Shown here one piece after another: positions 18,612-26,883 of a DNA stretch of 64,000 nucleotides (its first letter is position 1; each line of letters begins with the position of its first letter). The DNA is from Lacicoccus alkaliphilus DSM 16010. Its GTDB lineage: Bacteria; Bacillota; Bacilli; Staphylococcales; Salinicoccaceae. Made by a program: the position numbers and the translations under genes. The notes beneath the pieces were generated by a model that did not search any database, was not told where the DNA came from, and saw nothing but the letters and a program-made list of their open reading frames with translations. The DNA lies in assembly GCF_900142805.1 (NCBI RefSeq), contig NZ_FRCF01000002.1, positions 124,001 to 188,000 on the forward strand, read 5' to 3'.

Positions 18612-19283
18612 ATGTTTATCAATTACAAATTGAAAGCTGGTGCATTGTTGGAATATAAATATATCACTCCGGATGAACTGGAGGACGTAATGGAATTGCA
18701 GGATAGGGTCTACGAAGATCTTGATGATAAGGAAGTGCTGGAGACCATCGGTCCGGAGGAGTTCAGTGAGATGATCGAGCAGGGATTCATCATCGGGATG
18801 TTCACGGGGGGAGAACTTAAAGCGGTGCGGGCCATGTACATCCCGCCGGTTGACGATCCGGAGCACCTGGCAGCCGATGGCGGTGTGGAACAGAGGGAGG
18901 AAGTCATCTATTCCGAAATCACTTTCATCCATCCGGACGAGCGCGGACAGGGGCTGCAGACGAAGCTCGGCCGGGAACTCATTAAAAAGGTCAGGGATGA
19001 CGGGCGTTTCAATTATGTGTTCACCACAGTGATGCCGACGAACCTCCCAAGCCTGAAGGATAAGCTGCGTCTCGGATTCAAAATAGTCAACACGAGATAT
19101 ATGTATGGCGGTAAACTGAGGCATGTGCTGCAGTTGAATCTGAATCATCCGTTGGAGGGCACAGGTGTGGCAAAAAAGATGAATTACGATGATACGGGAT
19201 GGATGCTTGAGCACGGCAGTGACCATATCGGGGATAATCTTGAAGATTCACAGATCGATTATTATTTGAAGGGGGAAGCATGA
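18612..19283 (+). CDS. GNAT family N-acetyltransferase
   Basis: Up to 223 residues. The central GNAT region reads EITFIHPDERGQGLQTKLG near residue 100, where RGQG is the acetyl-CoA pyrophosphate-binding motif A, followed by MPTNLPSLKDKLRLGFK (the typical N-x-x-S/A-L-x-x-GF element). The C-terminal 60 residues are an extension of unknown role. The start is uncertain: the ATG at 18612 has no ribosome site, and a TTG at 18648 would give MEYKYITPDELEDV, which looks like a usual GNAT N-terminus. It overlaps the M20 gene by four bases. Confidence 0.82.
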   Translation: MFINYKLKAGALLEYKYITPDELEDVMELQDRVYEDLDDKEVLETIGPEEFSEMIEQGFIIGMFTGGELKAVRAMYIPPVDDPEHLAADGGVEQREEVIYSEITFIHPDERGQGLQTKLGRELIKKVRDDGRFNYVFTTVMPTNLPSLKDKLRLGFKIVNTRYMYGGKLRHVLQLNLNHPLEGTGVAKKMNYDDTGWMLEHGSDHIGDNLEDSQIDYYLKGEA

Positions 19284-20461
19284 TGAATATTAATCAGATA
19301 GTGGAAGAAGCGGTGGACTTCAGAAGGGAACTGCACAGGTTCCCCGAGCTGAGTGATGAGGAATTTGAAACATCGGAGCGCATACAAAAACAACTTCAGG
19401 CACTTGATATACCTTTTGAAACGGGCTTTGCCGGCACTGGCGTGCTCGCCATCATCGAAGGGAAACACGAAGGGAAGACGGTGGGCCTCCGGGCGGATAT
19501 CGATGCTTTGCCGATCCATGAAGTTTCAGGCGAATCATTCAGTTCGGAAAATGAGGGTGTCATGCATGCCTGCGGGCACGATGCCCACACTTCGATGCTG
19601 GTTGCCGTGGGTAAAGTGTTGATGGAAAGGCGCGATGAGATCCACGGCACCGTCCTTCTCATATTCCAGCCGGCAGAAGAGAAATCGCCGACCGGCGGGT
19701 CCCAGCGCATGATGGATGAGGGGATATTCAAAGGGCGGGAGCCGGATGTCCTGCTCGCACAGCACGTGTGGCCGGGCCTCCCGGTCGGACAGTTCGGCGT
19801 GATGGCCGGACCGATCATGGGGAATTCCGACCGCTTCAAATTGATCATCAAAGGCTCCGGGGGCCATGCTTCCATGCCGAATGACACTGTGGATGCAATC
19901 ATCGTCGGCACCCAGGTCGTCAATGCATTGCAGACCATAGTGAGCCGGAACTCAGACCCGTTCGAGCCTGCGGTCGTGACCGTCGGGAAATTCCAGGCCG
20001 GCTCCCAGCATAATGTCATCGCTGAAACGGCGGAAATCGTGGGAACGATCCGCACACAGTCCAATGAAATGAAAGCCCTGGTCAAAGAGCGGTTCCACAA
20101 AATAGTCGATAATGTCACAGAGGCGATGGGGGCGTCGGTTGAGATCGAATACCTGGACGGTTATCCGGCAACCGTGAATTCAGGGAAATGGGCGGAACAC
20201 ATGCATGGCACCATATCGAAATTATATGGTGAAGAGGCGCTGCCGGATCTCAGGCCGAGCCTTGCCGGTGAAGACTTCGGAAGATTCCTGCTTAAGTACC
20301 CGGGCGTCTATTACTGGCTCGGGACATCGATCGGGGAAGGGCAGAAGCCGCTCCATAATCCATCCTTCAGAGTGAATGAGGATGCTTTCAAGTATGGTAT
20401 CGAGGCGATGAGCCAGGGGGCGATCGACACACTCGAGACATTAAAGGAAAATCAGCATTAA
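19280..20461 (+). CDS. M20 family metallo-amidohydrolase (amino-acylase/hippurate hydrolase-like)
   Basis: The 393-residue amidohydrolase has the metal-binding signature HACGHDAHTSML near residue 100, the catalytic Glu pair in FQPAEEKSPTGG near residue 135, a His in LLAQHVWP near residue 160, and the C-terminal PSLAGEDFGRFL and HNPSFRVNEDA motifs. This is the M20D/IAA-amino acid hydrolase group that removes N-acyl groups from amino acids. The ATG overlaps the upstream GNAT stop (ATGA) with a GAAGGGGGA ribosome site, so acetylase and deacylase are cotranslated. The substrate is not known. Confidence 0.9.
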   Translation: MMNINQIVEEAVDFRRELHRFPELSDEEFETSERIQKQLQALDIPFETGFAGTGVLAIIEGKHEGKTVGLRADIDALPIHEVSGESFSSENEGVMHACGHDAHTSMLVAVGKVLMERRDEIHGTVLLIFQPAEEKSPTGGSQRMMDEGIFKGREPDVLLAQHVWPGLPVGQFGVMAGPIMGNSDRFKLIIKGSGGHASMPNDTVDAIIVGTQVVNALQTIVSRNSDPFEPAVVTVGKFQAGSQHNVIAETAEIVGTIRTQSNEMKALVKERFHKIVDNVTEAMGASVEIEYLDGYPATVNSGKWAEHMHGTISKLYGEEALPDLRPSLAGEDFGRFLLKYPGVYYWLGTSIGEGQKPLHNPSFRVNEDAFKYGIEAMSQGAIDTLETLKENQH

Positions 20462-20527
20462 ATCATCACTATGGAATGGGATATATGGTAATATTATTAT
20501 TACATTTTGAAGATAAGAGGTAGGAAC

Positions 20528-20710
20528 ATGTCTAAAATAGAAATCGTTTATAAGTCAGGAAAAAAAGAGACGCTGGAAACTGAAAGCCATACTGCAGAGA
20601 CTTTGAGGAAAGAACTTGAAGTGGCAGCCGCTTACAAGAAGTCTTACATGGAAGTCGATGGTTTTTCCATCTTTCCAAACCTGATAAAAGCAGTACGTGA
20701 AGTGAAATGA
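20528..20710 (+). CDS. Small hypothetical protein, 60 residues
   Basis: The protein starts MSKIEIVYKSGKKETLE after an AGAGGTAGG ribosome site and is followed immediately by a terminator. It looks like a small beta-strand-rich protein, with a lysine-rich KSGKK near the N-terminus and DGFSIFPNLIKAVREV near the end. The family is not recognised with certainty. It lies 66 bases after the M20 gene and may be read from the same transcript. Confidence 0.65.
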   Translation: MSKIEIVYKSGKKETLETESHTAETLRKELEVAAAYKKSYMEVDGFSIFPNLIKAVREVK

Positions 20711-20718
20711 TATTAAAA

Positions 20719-20746
20719 AAGGCCGTCCAACAGGACGGTCTTTTCA
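20719..20746 (+). terminator. Terminator after the 60-residue protein gene
   Basis: AAGGCCGTCC-AACA-GGACGGTCTTTT hairpin with a T-run; it also sits at the end of the convergent cytochrome gene. Confidence 0.82.
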
Positions 20747-21184
20747 TTAATATTCGCTGAAGTAAGTGTAGAGTGCAGAAAGTTCCTCATCGTCAATTTG
20801 ATCTTCGCTGAAAGCAGGCATTGAACCTTCGCCATTCCTTACGATGTCGTTGAACTCGTCTTCATTCATATCCGTGCCGGCAAGTGCCGGTCCCATGCCG
20901 CCCGAGAAGTCCCCGCCGTGGCAGGAAGCACAAGAGTTCTGCGCAATGCCTTCCGCATCAACATCACCGGTGGATGCTTCGCCGTCATCTTCTTCCGCTG
21001 CATCTTCCCCGGCGGTCTCTTCCTCAGCAGACTCTTCATCTGCTGCATCATCTGAGGTATCCCCGGTCGTCTCTTCTTCTGTAGCTGCCTCATCGGTTTC
21101 ATCCGCGCCGTCATCGCCGCCGCATGCACCAAGGACCAGTACCAGCGAAAGGCCGCCCGCCATCAGATACTTCTTCAAATCCAT
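20747..21184 (-). CDS. Cytochrome c lipoprotein (CccB/c551-like)
   Basis: Membrane-anchored c-type cytochrome of about 145 residues. The signal peptide ends in a lipobox, VLVLGAC, so the Cys near residue 22 is lipidated. A long low-complexity Glu/Asp/Ala/Thr linker follows (about 23-80), then a single haem domain with CASCH near residue 92 and a probable axial Met in GSMPAFS near residue 125. This matches the small Bacillus cytochromes c550/c551 that shuttle electrons at the membrane. The ATG at 21184 has a GAGGGGTGAGG ribosome site. The acidic linker is unusually long for the family. Confidence 0.9.
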   Translation of the reverse strand: MDLKKYLMAGGLSLVLVLGACGGDDGADETDEAATEEETTGDTSDDAADEESAEEETAGEDAAEEDDGEASTGDVDAEGIAQNSCASCHGGDFSGGMGPALAGTDMNEDEFNDIVRNGEGSMPAFSEDQIDDEELSALYTYFSEY

Positions 21185-21298
21185 AACCTCACCCCTCAAA
21201 ATTGAAATATTAATACAGATTAAATATATCATAAATCAACGGATTAACAAAGAATCCTTATGACGGCAAGGCTGACGGAAGAAACGTCAATCGATGAA

Positions 21299-21345
21299 AA
21301 AAGGCCGATGCACCATTGAAAATCAATGGGCATCAGCCTTTTAAA
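21299..21345 (-). terminator. rpsD terminator
   Basis: On the minus strand AAAAGGCTGATGCCCATTG pairs, with two mismatches, with CAATGGTGCATCGGCCTT and is followed by a run of T. Confidence 0.82.
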
Positions 21346-21358
21346 AGAAAATTTCCTA

Positions 21359-21961
21359 TTATCTTGAGTAGTACTCAACGATCAGCTGTTCGTTGATCTC
21401 AGCAGGGAGTTCCGAACGTTCAGGAAGACGTACAAATGTACCTTCCATTTTTTCCTCATCGAATGTCAAATAGTCAGGTACGAAGTTATTCACTTCAACC
21501 GCTTCTTTGACAATGTCAAGGTTACGCGATTTCTCACGAAGTCCGATCGTCTGCCCCGGCTTCAACTGGTAGGAAGGGATATCCACGCGGCCGCCGTCCA
21601 CAGTAACGTGGCCGTGGTTGACAAGCTGACGTGCCTGACGGCGCGTACGTGCAAGACCGAGCTGATAAACGACGGCATCAAGACGTGATGCAAGAAGGAC
21701 CATGAAGTTTTCACCGTGGACCCCTCTCATCTTGCCTGCACGATCGAAGATCGTGCGGAACTGGCGTTCGTTGATTCCGTACATATAACGAAGCTTCTGC
21801 TTCTCCTGAAGCTGAAGACCGTATTCCGAAATTTTCTTTCTCTGGGTCGGTCCATGATCACCTGGTGCATATGGACGACGCTCCAACTCTTTACCCGTAC
21901 CTGTCAGGGAGATACCCAAACGACGGGATTTTTTCCAAATTGAACCTGTAAAACGAGCCAT
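21359..21961 (-). CDS. rpsD: 30S ribosomal protein S4
   Basis: The 200-residue S4 is a primary 16S rRNA-binding assembly protein. The N-terminal [14 protein letters not shown] and the central S4 RNA-binding domain ([32 protein letters not shown]) are diagnostic. The short N-terminus has no zinc-binding Cys, so this is the C-minus form. It has its own promoter and a structured leader of about 180 bases upstream, and a terminator downstream. The position next to ytsP and ezrA is as in Bacillus and Staphylococcus. Confidence 0.98.
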   Translation of the reverse strand: MARFTGSIWKKSRRLGISLTGTGKELERRPYAPGDHGPTQRKKISEYGLQLQEKQKLRYMYGINERQFRTIFDRAGKMRGVHGENFMVLLASRLDAVVYQLGLARTRRQARQLVNHGHVTVDGGRVDIPSYQLKPGQTIGLREKSRNLDIVKEAVEVNNFVPDYLTFDEEKMEGTFVRLPERSELPAEINEQLIVEYYSR

Positions 21962-22143
21962 TTTGACTCCTCCTTATTGTGTTTTATTTATGCAATAAAC
22001 ATCATAAGGTAACAACCGCCCATGTGGGTATATGATTTAAAGTGCCTTCGCCTCATAGCATTGGTTACACAACACACCAACTGATGGGAACCACATACGT
22101 ACACATGATGATTGTAAGCTACTTAATCCGTTCATTTACACAA
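21962..22143 (-). promoter_or_regulatory. rpsD 5' leader, probable S4 autoregulatory structure
   Basis: The rpsD transcript should start near 22143, leaving about 180 untranslated bases. They can fold: ATGTGG (plus-strand 22091-22096) pairs with CCACAT (22022-22027), enclosing a TTGGT/ACCAA stem (22061-22065 with 22076-22080). In Bacillus S4 represses its own synthesis through such a leader, so the same is inferred here. The exact fold has not been verified. Confidence 0.5.
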
Positions 22144-22149
22144 TAGTAT

Positions 22150-22178
22150 ATTCTACATAAAACTTATGTGAATGTCAA
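22150..22178 (-). promoter_or_regulatory. rpsD promoter
   Basis: On the minus strand TTGACA and TAGAAT are spaced by 17 bases, a good housekeeping promoter. Confidence 0.7.
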
Positions 22179-22183
22179 CACCA

Positions 22184-22654
22184 TCAGAGGTATTTCTTCA
22201 AGGTTTCTACGAAATCGATCAGACCGAGACGATCTTCTTCGCTGAACCGCCCGTAAACAGGGGCGTCGATATCAAGCACACCGATGGGCTGACCGTTTTT
22301 GTAGATGGGGAGGACGATTTCCGATTTGCTGTTGGCGTCACATGCAATGTGGCCCGGGAATGCGTGGACATCATCGACGACGAATACATCAATACCCTTG
22401 AACGCCGTGCCGCAGACGCCTTTGCCGTTGTCGATCCTGACACACGCAGGGAGTCCCTGGAATGGTCCAAGGACAAGCTGGTCCGATTCCTCTTCATAGA
22501 GGTAGAAGCCAACCCAGTTGATGTCCTTCAAAAATTGGTTGAGCAGTCCGGCAGCATTTGATAAGTTGGCGATCCTGTCCGTTTCGCCTTCGAGCAGACT
22601 TGCTAAAGTCTTGTTCAACTGATCATAATCTGTAATATTTGTTTCTGTAAACAT
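22184..22654 (-). CDS. Free methionine-(R)-sulfoxide reductase (GAF domain, YtsP/fRMsr)
   Basis: A single GAF domain of about 156 residues reduces free methionine-R-sulfoxide. The three Cys of the fRMsr group are present: LPACVRIDNGKGVCG and HIACDANSKSEIVLP, which separates it from ligand-sensing GAF proteins. I choose the ATG at 22654, seven bases after GAGGTG. A TTG at 22660 lies against that site. The position beside rpsD and ezrA matches ytsP of Bacillus. Its stop falls just past the rpsD promoter, so readthrough between the two is possible. Confidence 0.92.
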   Translation of the reverse strand: MFTETNITDYDQLNKTLASLLEGETDRIANLSNAAGLLNQFLKDINWVGFYLYEEESDQLVLGPFQGLPACVRIDNGKGVCGTAFKGIDVFVVDDVHAFPGHIACDANSKSEIVLPIYKNGQPIGVLDIDAPVYGRFSEEDRLGLIDFVETLKKYL

Positions 22655-22758
22655 ATCCAATCACCTCGTTCTTCAAATTAATTATGAATTATATAATTAT
22701 ATGTTTTTTGTTTCAAGCTTTTAGGCTATAATTGATTATATATGTAGGAGGTAAGCGT

Positions 22759-24453
22759 ATGTGGGTCTATCTACTCATCGGAATCATCGTATTAATAGCA
22801 ATTTCAGTTGCTGTAGTTTTTTACATAAGAAACACGAAACTGGAAGACATCAACTATAAATTCGAAAAATTGGAAGAGGTCAGGGCACTGCCTTTCCAGG
22901 ACGAATTATTTAAAGTGAAAGATTTGAATCTGCACGGTGAAGCCAAAAAGCTGTATGCCGGATGGCAGAAAGAATGGCAGACTTCGTTGAAGGAAGCACT
23001 CGATACCTCTGAAAACAGGCTGTCAGATGCGAAGAGGGATCTTGAGAAATTCAAATTCAATGACAGCAACGCCAAAGTGAAACAGGCCGAGACGGAAATC
23101 AACCAGGCCGGCTCCAAGTATGACCAGCTGACTTCGGAAATCGATGAGCTGGTGCAGACGGGCGAAAAATCGGCGATCGCCCGGGCTGAAGCGGAAAAGA
23201 TTCACAGGGAGGCCAAGCGGGATGTACTGGCCAGTGCGTATCAATTCGGTGATGCCAGCGGACCGCTCGAAGAGCTGATCGACAGCTTCGAACCTGAAAT
23301 CAATGAGTACGATGTCATGATCAATGGCGGCAACTATGTCAGTGCCGGGCGTCATATAGAAAATGTGCGCAGTGATCTGCAGACATTGAAAGAGAACATG
23401 GATGATATTCCGGTTCTGATCAGGGAAGTCCAGAAGGATCTGCCTGCCCAATTCCAGGAGATCAGATTCGGATGCCGTGACCTGAAAGCCGAAGGTTATG
23501 ATCTGGAACATATCAAAGTGGAGGGGAAGCTGTCGACTTTAAAAGGCAAGCTGAATCTGGTGGAACCTTTGATCTCCAGACTGGATCTTGATGAGGCAAG
23601 GAGAATCCTCGACGATATCAACAACCAGGTGGACGATATCCTCGAATTGATCGAAATCGAAGTGAAAGCCAAAATCAAAGTGGATCAGGATCAGCCGCTC
23701 ATCACGGATGAGCTGTTCCATGCAAGGAACTCGAACTATACACTCAGAACTGAAATCCAATATATGCAGGACCGCTTCTATATCAATGACAGCGATATCC
23801 ATTCAGTCCAGAAATTCGAGCACGAGATTGAAAACCTTGTGGATGTGTATGATGAAATCATCACCGAAACATCGAAGACGAATGCGAGGTACAGCGAAGT
23901 TGAAAACAGGGTCTCCCATATCAAAGACCAGATTCTGGAAATCAATGATGAGCAGGAGAAAATCCAGGAACATCTGATCAATTTAAGGGAAGATGCCGAA
24001 GAGGCAAAAGAGAATGCGGTTTATATAGAGGACAAAAAAGAGAAGGTCTACCGCAAGCTGGTGACATCCAACCTGCCGGAAGTCCCGGAAAGATTCGTGA
24101 TCATCAAGAACGAGCTGGATATCAACCTCAGCAAAATTGAGGAGTATTTCAGCAAACGTCCGCTGAATGTCCAATACATCAAAGATAAAGTCAATCAGAC
24201 GGTGATGAGCCTGAATGAGTTCGAGCAGGAGGCCTATGAACTGCTGAGGGATGCTGAACTTGCTGAAATCATGATACAATATGGCAACAGATACCGCAGG
24301 GACGATCATGCTTTTGACAAGCAGATCCGTGAATCCGAGCGAATGTTCAAGGAAAGCAGATATAAACGCTCTCTTGAAATCATCAAAGGTGCACTTGAAA
24401 AGGTGGAGCCCGGTGCTGCCCGCAAAATTGAAAATGATTATGATGAAAAGTGA
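22759..24453 (+). CDS. ezrA: Septation ring formation regulator EzrA
   Basis: EzrA is a membrane-anchored negative regulator of FtsZ ring assembly and an organiser of the division machinery. The protein has about 564 residues: an N-terminal transmembrane helix (about 2-22) with almost no extracellular part, then a long cytoplasmic chain of spectrin-like coiled coils to the end. The conserved C-terminal QYGNRYRR patch is at about residue 510. The ATG has a strong GGAGG site. The gene diverges from ytsP and is followed by a large palindromic hairpin. Length is as in staphylococci. Confidence 0.96.
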   Translation: MWVYLLIGIIVLIAISVAVVFYIRNTKLEDINYKFEKLEEVRALPFQDELFKVKDLNLHGEAKKLYAGWQKEWQTSLKEALDTSENRLSDAKRDLEKFKFNDSNAKVKQAETEINQAGSKYDQLTSEIDELVQTGEKSAIARAEAEKIHREAKRDVLASAYQFGDASGPLEELIDSFEPEINEYDVMINGGNYVSAGRHIENVRSDLQTLKENMDDIPVLIREVQKDLPAQFQEIRFGCRDLKAEGYDLEHIKVEGKLSTLKGKLNLVEPLISRLDLDEARRILDDINNQVDDILELIEIEVKAKIKVDQDQPLITDELFHARNSNYTLRTEIQYMQDRFYINDSDIHSVQKFEHEIENLVDVYDEIITETSKTNARYSEVENRVSHIKDQILEINDEQEKIQEHLINLREDAEEAKENAVYIEDKKEKVYRKLVTSNLPEVPERFVIIKNELDINLSKIEEYFSKRPLNVQYIKDKVNQTVMSLNEFEQEAYELLRDAELAEIMIQYGNRYRRDDHAFDKQIRESERMFKESRYKRSLEIIKGALEKVEPGAARKIENDYDEK

Positions 24454-24470
24454 ATCCATAAGTATATTGT

Positions 24471-24504
24471 AATGACTTAGAATATTAATATTCTAAGTCA
24501 TTTT
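24471..24504 (+). terminator. ezrA terminator, 32-base perfect palindrome
   Basis: AATGACTTAGAATATT is followed at once by its exact reverse complement, then TT. It can form a 14- to 16-bp hairpin. The T-run is short, so efficiency is uncertain; transcription may partly continue into the desulfurase gene. Confidence 0.65.
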
Positions 24505-24523
24505 CCATGGAAGGAGAGATTTG

Positions 24524-25651
24524 ATGCATTATTTTGATAATGCTGCGACGACAAAACCGTATGCAGAAGTGTTGCATACTTTCAATAAAGTCAACGAAAA
24601 TTATTACTTCAACACCGCAAGCATACATCAGGCGGGCAGGGACAGTGCGAAACTGCTTGAGGCTTCAAGGAAGCAGGTGCTTCAATTGTTCAGTCTGCCG
24701 AATTACACATGCGTTTTCACATCAGGGGCGACTGAAAGCAATAACATCGCCATACAGGGCACCCTGGAAAGGAAAAAAAGATTCGGCCGCACGATCCTCG
24801 TCAGTCAGATTGAACATCCGAGCGTGATCAACATCGTCGACCATTATGGGGGTGAGGGCTTCAATGTTGAATTCATCCGCACGACCGGGGAGGGCAGGGT
24901 CGATGTCGGGCATCTGGAGTCGCTGTTGAATGAAGATGTCGTATTGGTCGCCGTCATGGCAGTCAATAACATCGTCGGATCGGTCCAGCCCGTCGAAGAG
25001 ATTAAAGACGCGCTCATGAATTATCCCAAAGTCCATTTTCATGTCGACGCCACACAGGCTGTTGGAAAAGCGGCCATTGATTATCGAGGTGTGGACTCAC
25101 TCAGCATTTCCGCACATAAATTCCATGGAGTGAAAGGTGCGGGGGCCCTGATGCTGAAAGAAGGGAAATCCTCAGGGCAGATCCATTTCGGCGGCGGCCA
25201 TGAATACGATATCCGGAGCGGCACGGTGAATCTGCCTGCGGTGGCCGCGATGGCGAAAGCGCTGAGGCTCACCCTTGAGGACATGGATGATGACCTCGCA
25301 AGGATCGAAGGATATAACCACTCACTCAGAAGTGAGCTTGACGGTCTGGAGTCCATCGTCATCCAGCCATCCGATGTCCCGCATATCATCAATCTATCCT
25401 TTACCGGCGCAAAAGGAGAAGTCGTGGTGAATGCCCTCTCGGAGAAGAACGTCATGGTATCCACGACGAGTGCCTGCGCTTCAAAGCGCGCCGCTTCAAA
25501 TGAAACGCTCACGGCAATGAACCGGAGTCCGGAAGTGATCGACGGGAGTATACGGATCTCCATGTCCAGGGAGACCGAGACGGAAAATGTCGAAGTGCTG
25601 ATTAGTGCATTAAAAGAGGTATACGAAGAAATAGGAGATGTTTTAAGATGA
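24524..25651 (+). CDS. Cysteine desulfurase (NifZ/IscS-like) feeding ThiI
   Basis: This PLP enzyme of about 375 residues takes sulfur from cysteine as an enzyme persulfide. The PLP lysine is in SISAHKFHGVKG near residue 200 and the catalytic Cys in STTSACASKRAA near residue 325. The N-terminus DNAATTKP is typical of the NifS/IscS group. In Bacillus the homologue NifZ passes sulfur to ThiI for 4-thiouridine in tRNA. Its stop overlaps the thiI start (ATGA), which supports that dedicated role. The start is the ATG at 24524 with AAGGAG seven bases upstream. Confidence 0.93.
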   Translation: MHYFDNAATTKPYAEVLHTFNKVNENYYFNTASIHQAGRDSAKLLEASRKQVLQLFSLPNYTCVFTSGATESNNIAIQGTLERKKRFGRTILVSQIEHPSVINIVDHYGGEGFNVEFIRTTGEGRVDVGHLESLLNEDVVLVAVMAVNNIVGSVQPVEEIKDALMNYPKVHFHVDATQAVGKAAIDYRGVDSLSISAHKFHGVKGAGALMLKEGKSSGQIHFGGGHEYDIRSGTVNLPAVAAMAKALRLTLEDMDDDLARIEGYNHSLRSELDGLESIVIQPSDVPHIINLSFTGAKGEVVVNALSEKNVMVSTTSACASKRAASNETLTAMNRSPEVIDGSIRISMSRETETENVEVLISALKEVYEEIGDVLR

Positions 25652-26847
25652 AATACGATCATATTTTAATCCGCTATGGTGAAATGACTTTAAAGAGCAG
25701 GAACAGGAAAATCTTCATCGACGCTTTGAGGAAACGTCTGAACCGTGCGCTCGAGGGTATGGATGTCCATATAAAGACGACGAGGGACCGTGCATATATC
25801 GTCCTCGGGGATGAGGATGCTTACGCCGTCATCGGCAAGCTGAAACTCATCAGCGGGATACTGAGTGTCTCGCCGGTGGTGAGGATTGAAAAGACGGAAG
25901 CGGCGATGAAGGAGACTGCCCTGGAGTTCACCGCGGATTTTGATGCAGACCGGACATTCAAAATAGAAGTGAAGCGTGCTGATAAGACATTCCCGATGGA
26001 GACGCACGATATTCAGGGTATGATTGGCGCCCACGTGCTTGGAAATACAGATGACCTGACGGTGAATGTCAGGCAGCCGGACTATAAGATTACTGCAGAA
26101 ATACGGCGTGAGGCAGTTTACATGTATTATGACACCATAAAATGTCTCGGCGGCCTACCCCTCGGCACCGGCGGTAAAGGGCTGCTCATGCTCTCCGGTG
26201 GGATAGATTCCCCGGTTGCGGGGCTGGACGTCATGAAAAAAGGCGTGGAAATAGAGGCGGTCCATTTCCATTCGCCGCCATATACGAGTCCGGAAGCCAC
26301 TGAAAAAGTGAAGAAGCTCATCGATATAATGACTGAGCGGACGGGGTATGACATCAAGCTGCATATCGTGCCGTTCACCGAGCTGCAGACGACCTTGTAT
26401 GACCGCATACCCGACAATTTATCGATGACTTCCACAAGGCGTGTCATGCTCAAAATTGCCGAGAGACTGGCGGGGACGACAGGAGCGGAAGCGGTGATCA
26501 ACGGGGAAAACCTCGGGCAGGTTGCTTCACAGACGTTGACGAGCATGTATGCGATCAATGAAGTGACGACCTTGCCGGTACTCCGGCCGCTGCTCACTTT
26601 GGAGAAAAATGACATCGTCAATATGGCGAAGCAATTCGGGACTTATGAAACATCCATACTGCCATATGAAGACTGCTGCACGATCTTCAAACCGAAATCC
26701 CCGAAAACGAAGCCGTCGCTTGAAAAAGTCAGGAAATTCGAGGAGCGGGTGGACTTTGAACCGTTGATCGAAAAGGCGCTGGCAGGAATCGAGACTTATA
26801 TTCCAAACGGTCAGGATGAAGATGAGGCATTCGAAGATCTATTATAA
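25648..26847 (+). CDS. thiI: tRNA 4-thiouridine sulfurtransferase ThiI
   Basis: ThiI adenylates uridine 8 of tRNA and transfers sulfur to it, and may take part in thiamine thiazole synthesis. The protein has 399 residues: an N-terminal ferredoxin-like region, a THUMP domain (about 60-165), then a PP-loop ATP pyrophosphatase domain with LMLSGGIDSPVAG near residue 185. A conserved Cys pair in PYEDCCTIFKPK lies near residue 343. There is no C-terminal rhodanese domain, as is normal in Firmicutes, so sulfur must come from the adjacent desulfurase. Confidence 0.97.
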   Translation: MKYDHILIRYGEMTLKSRNRKIFIDALRKRLNRALEGMDVHIKTTRDRAYIVLGDEDAYAVIGKLKLISGILSVSPVVRIEKTEAAMKETALEFTADFDADRTFKIEVKRADKTFPMETHDIQGMIGAHVLGNTDDLTVNVRQPDYKITAEIRREAVYMYYDTIKCLGGLPLGTGGKGLLMLSGGIDSPVAGLDVMKKGVEIEAVHFHSPPYTSPEATEKVKKLIDIMTERTGYDIKLHIVPFTELQTTLYDRIPDNLSMTSTRRVMLKIAERLAGTTGAEAVINGENLGQVASQTLTSMYAINEVTTLPVLRPLLTLEKNDIVNMAKQFGTYETSILPYEDCCTIFKPKSPKTKPSLEKVRKFEERVDFEPLIEKALAGIETYIPNGQDEDEAFEDLL

Positions 26848-26852
26848 AAAAA

Positions 26853-26883
26853 GAAACTTCCTGTGATTACAGGAAGTTTCTTT
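26853..26883. terminator. Bidirectional terminator between thiI and the NAD kinase gene
   Basis: GAAACTTCCTGT pairs perfectly with ACAGGAAGTTTC over a four-base loop, with A-run on the left. Confidence 0.85.

Noticed and set aside
20844-21263. Long plus-strand ORF opposite the cytochrome c gene
   Set aside because: It is a Ser/Ala-rich shadow of the acidic linker; the minus strand has a lipobox, CxxCH motif and ribosome site.
24471-24502. 32-base palindrome as an attachment site or operator
   Set aside because: It stands right after ezrA and before a gene with its own ribosome site; a terminator is the simplest reading and there is no integrase nearby.
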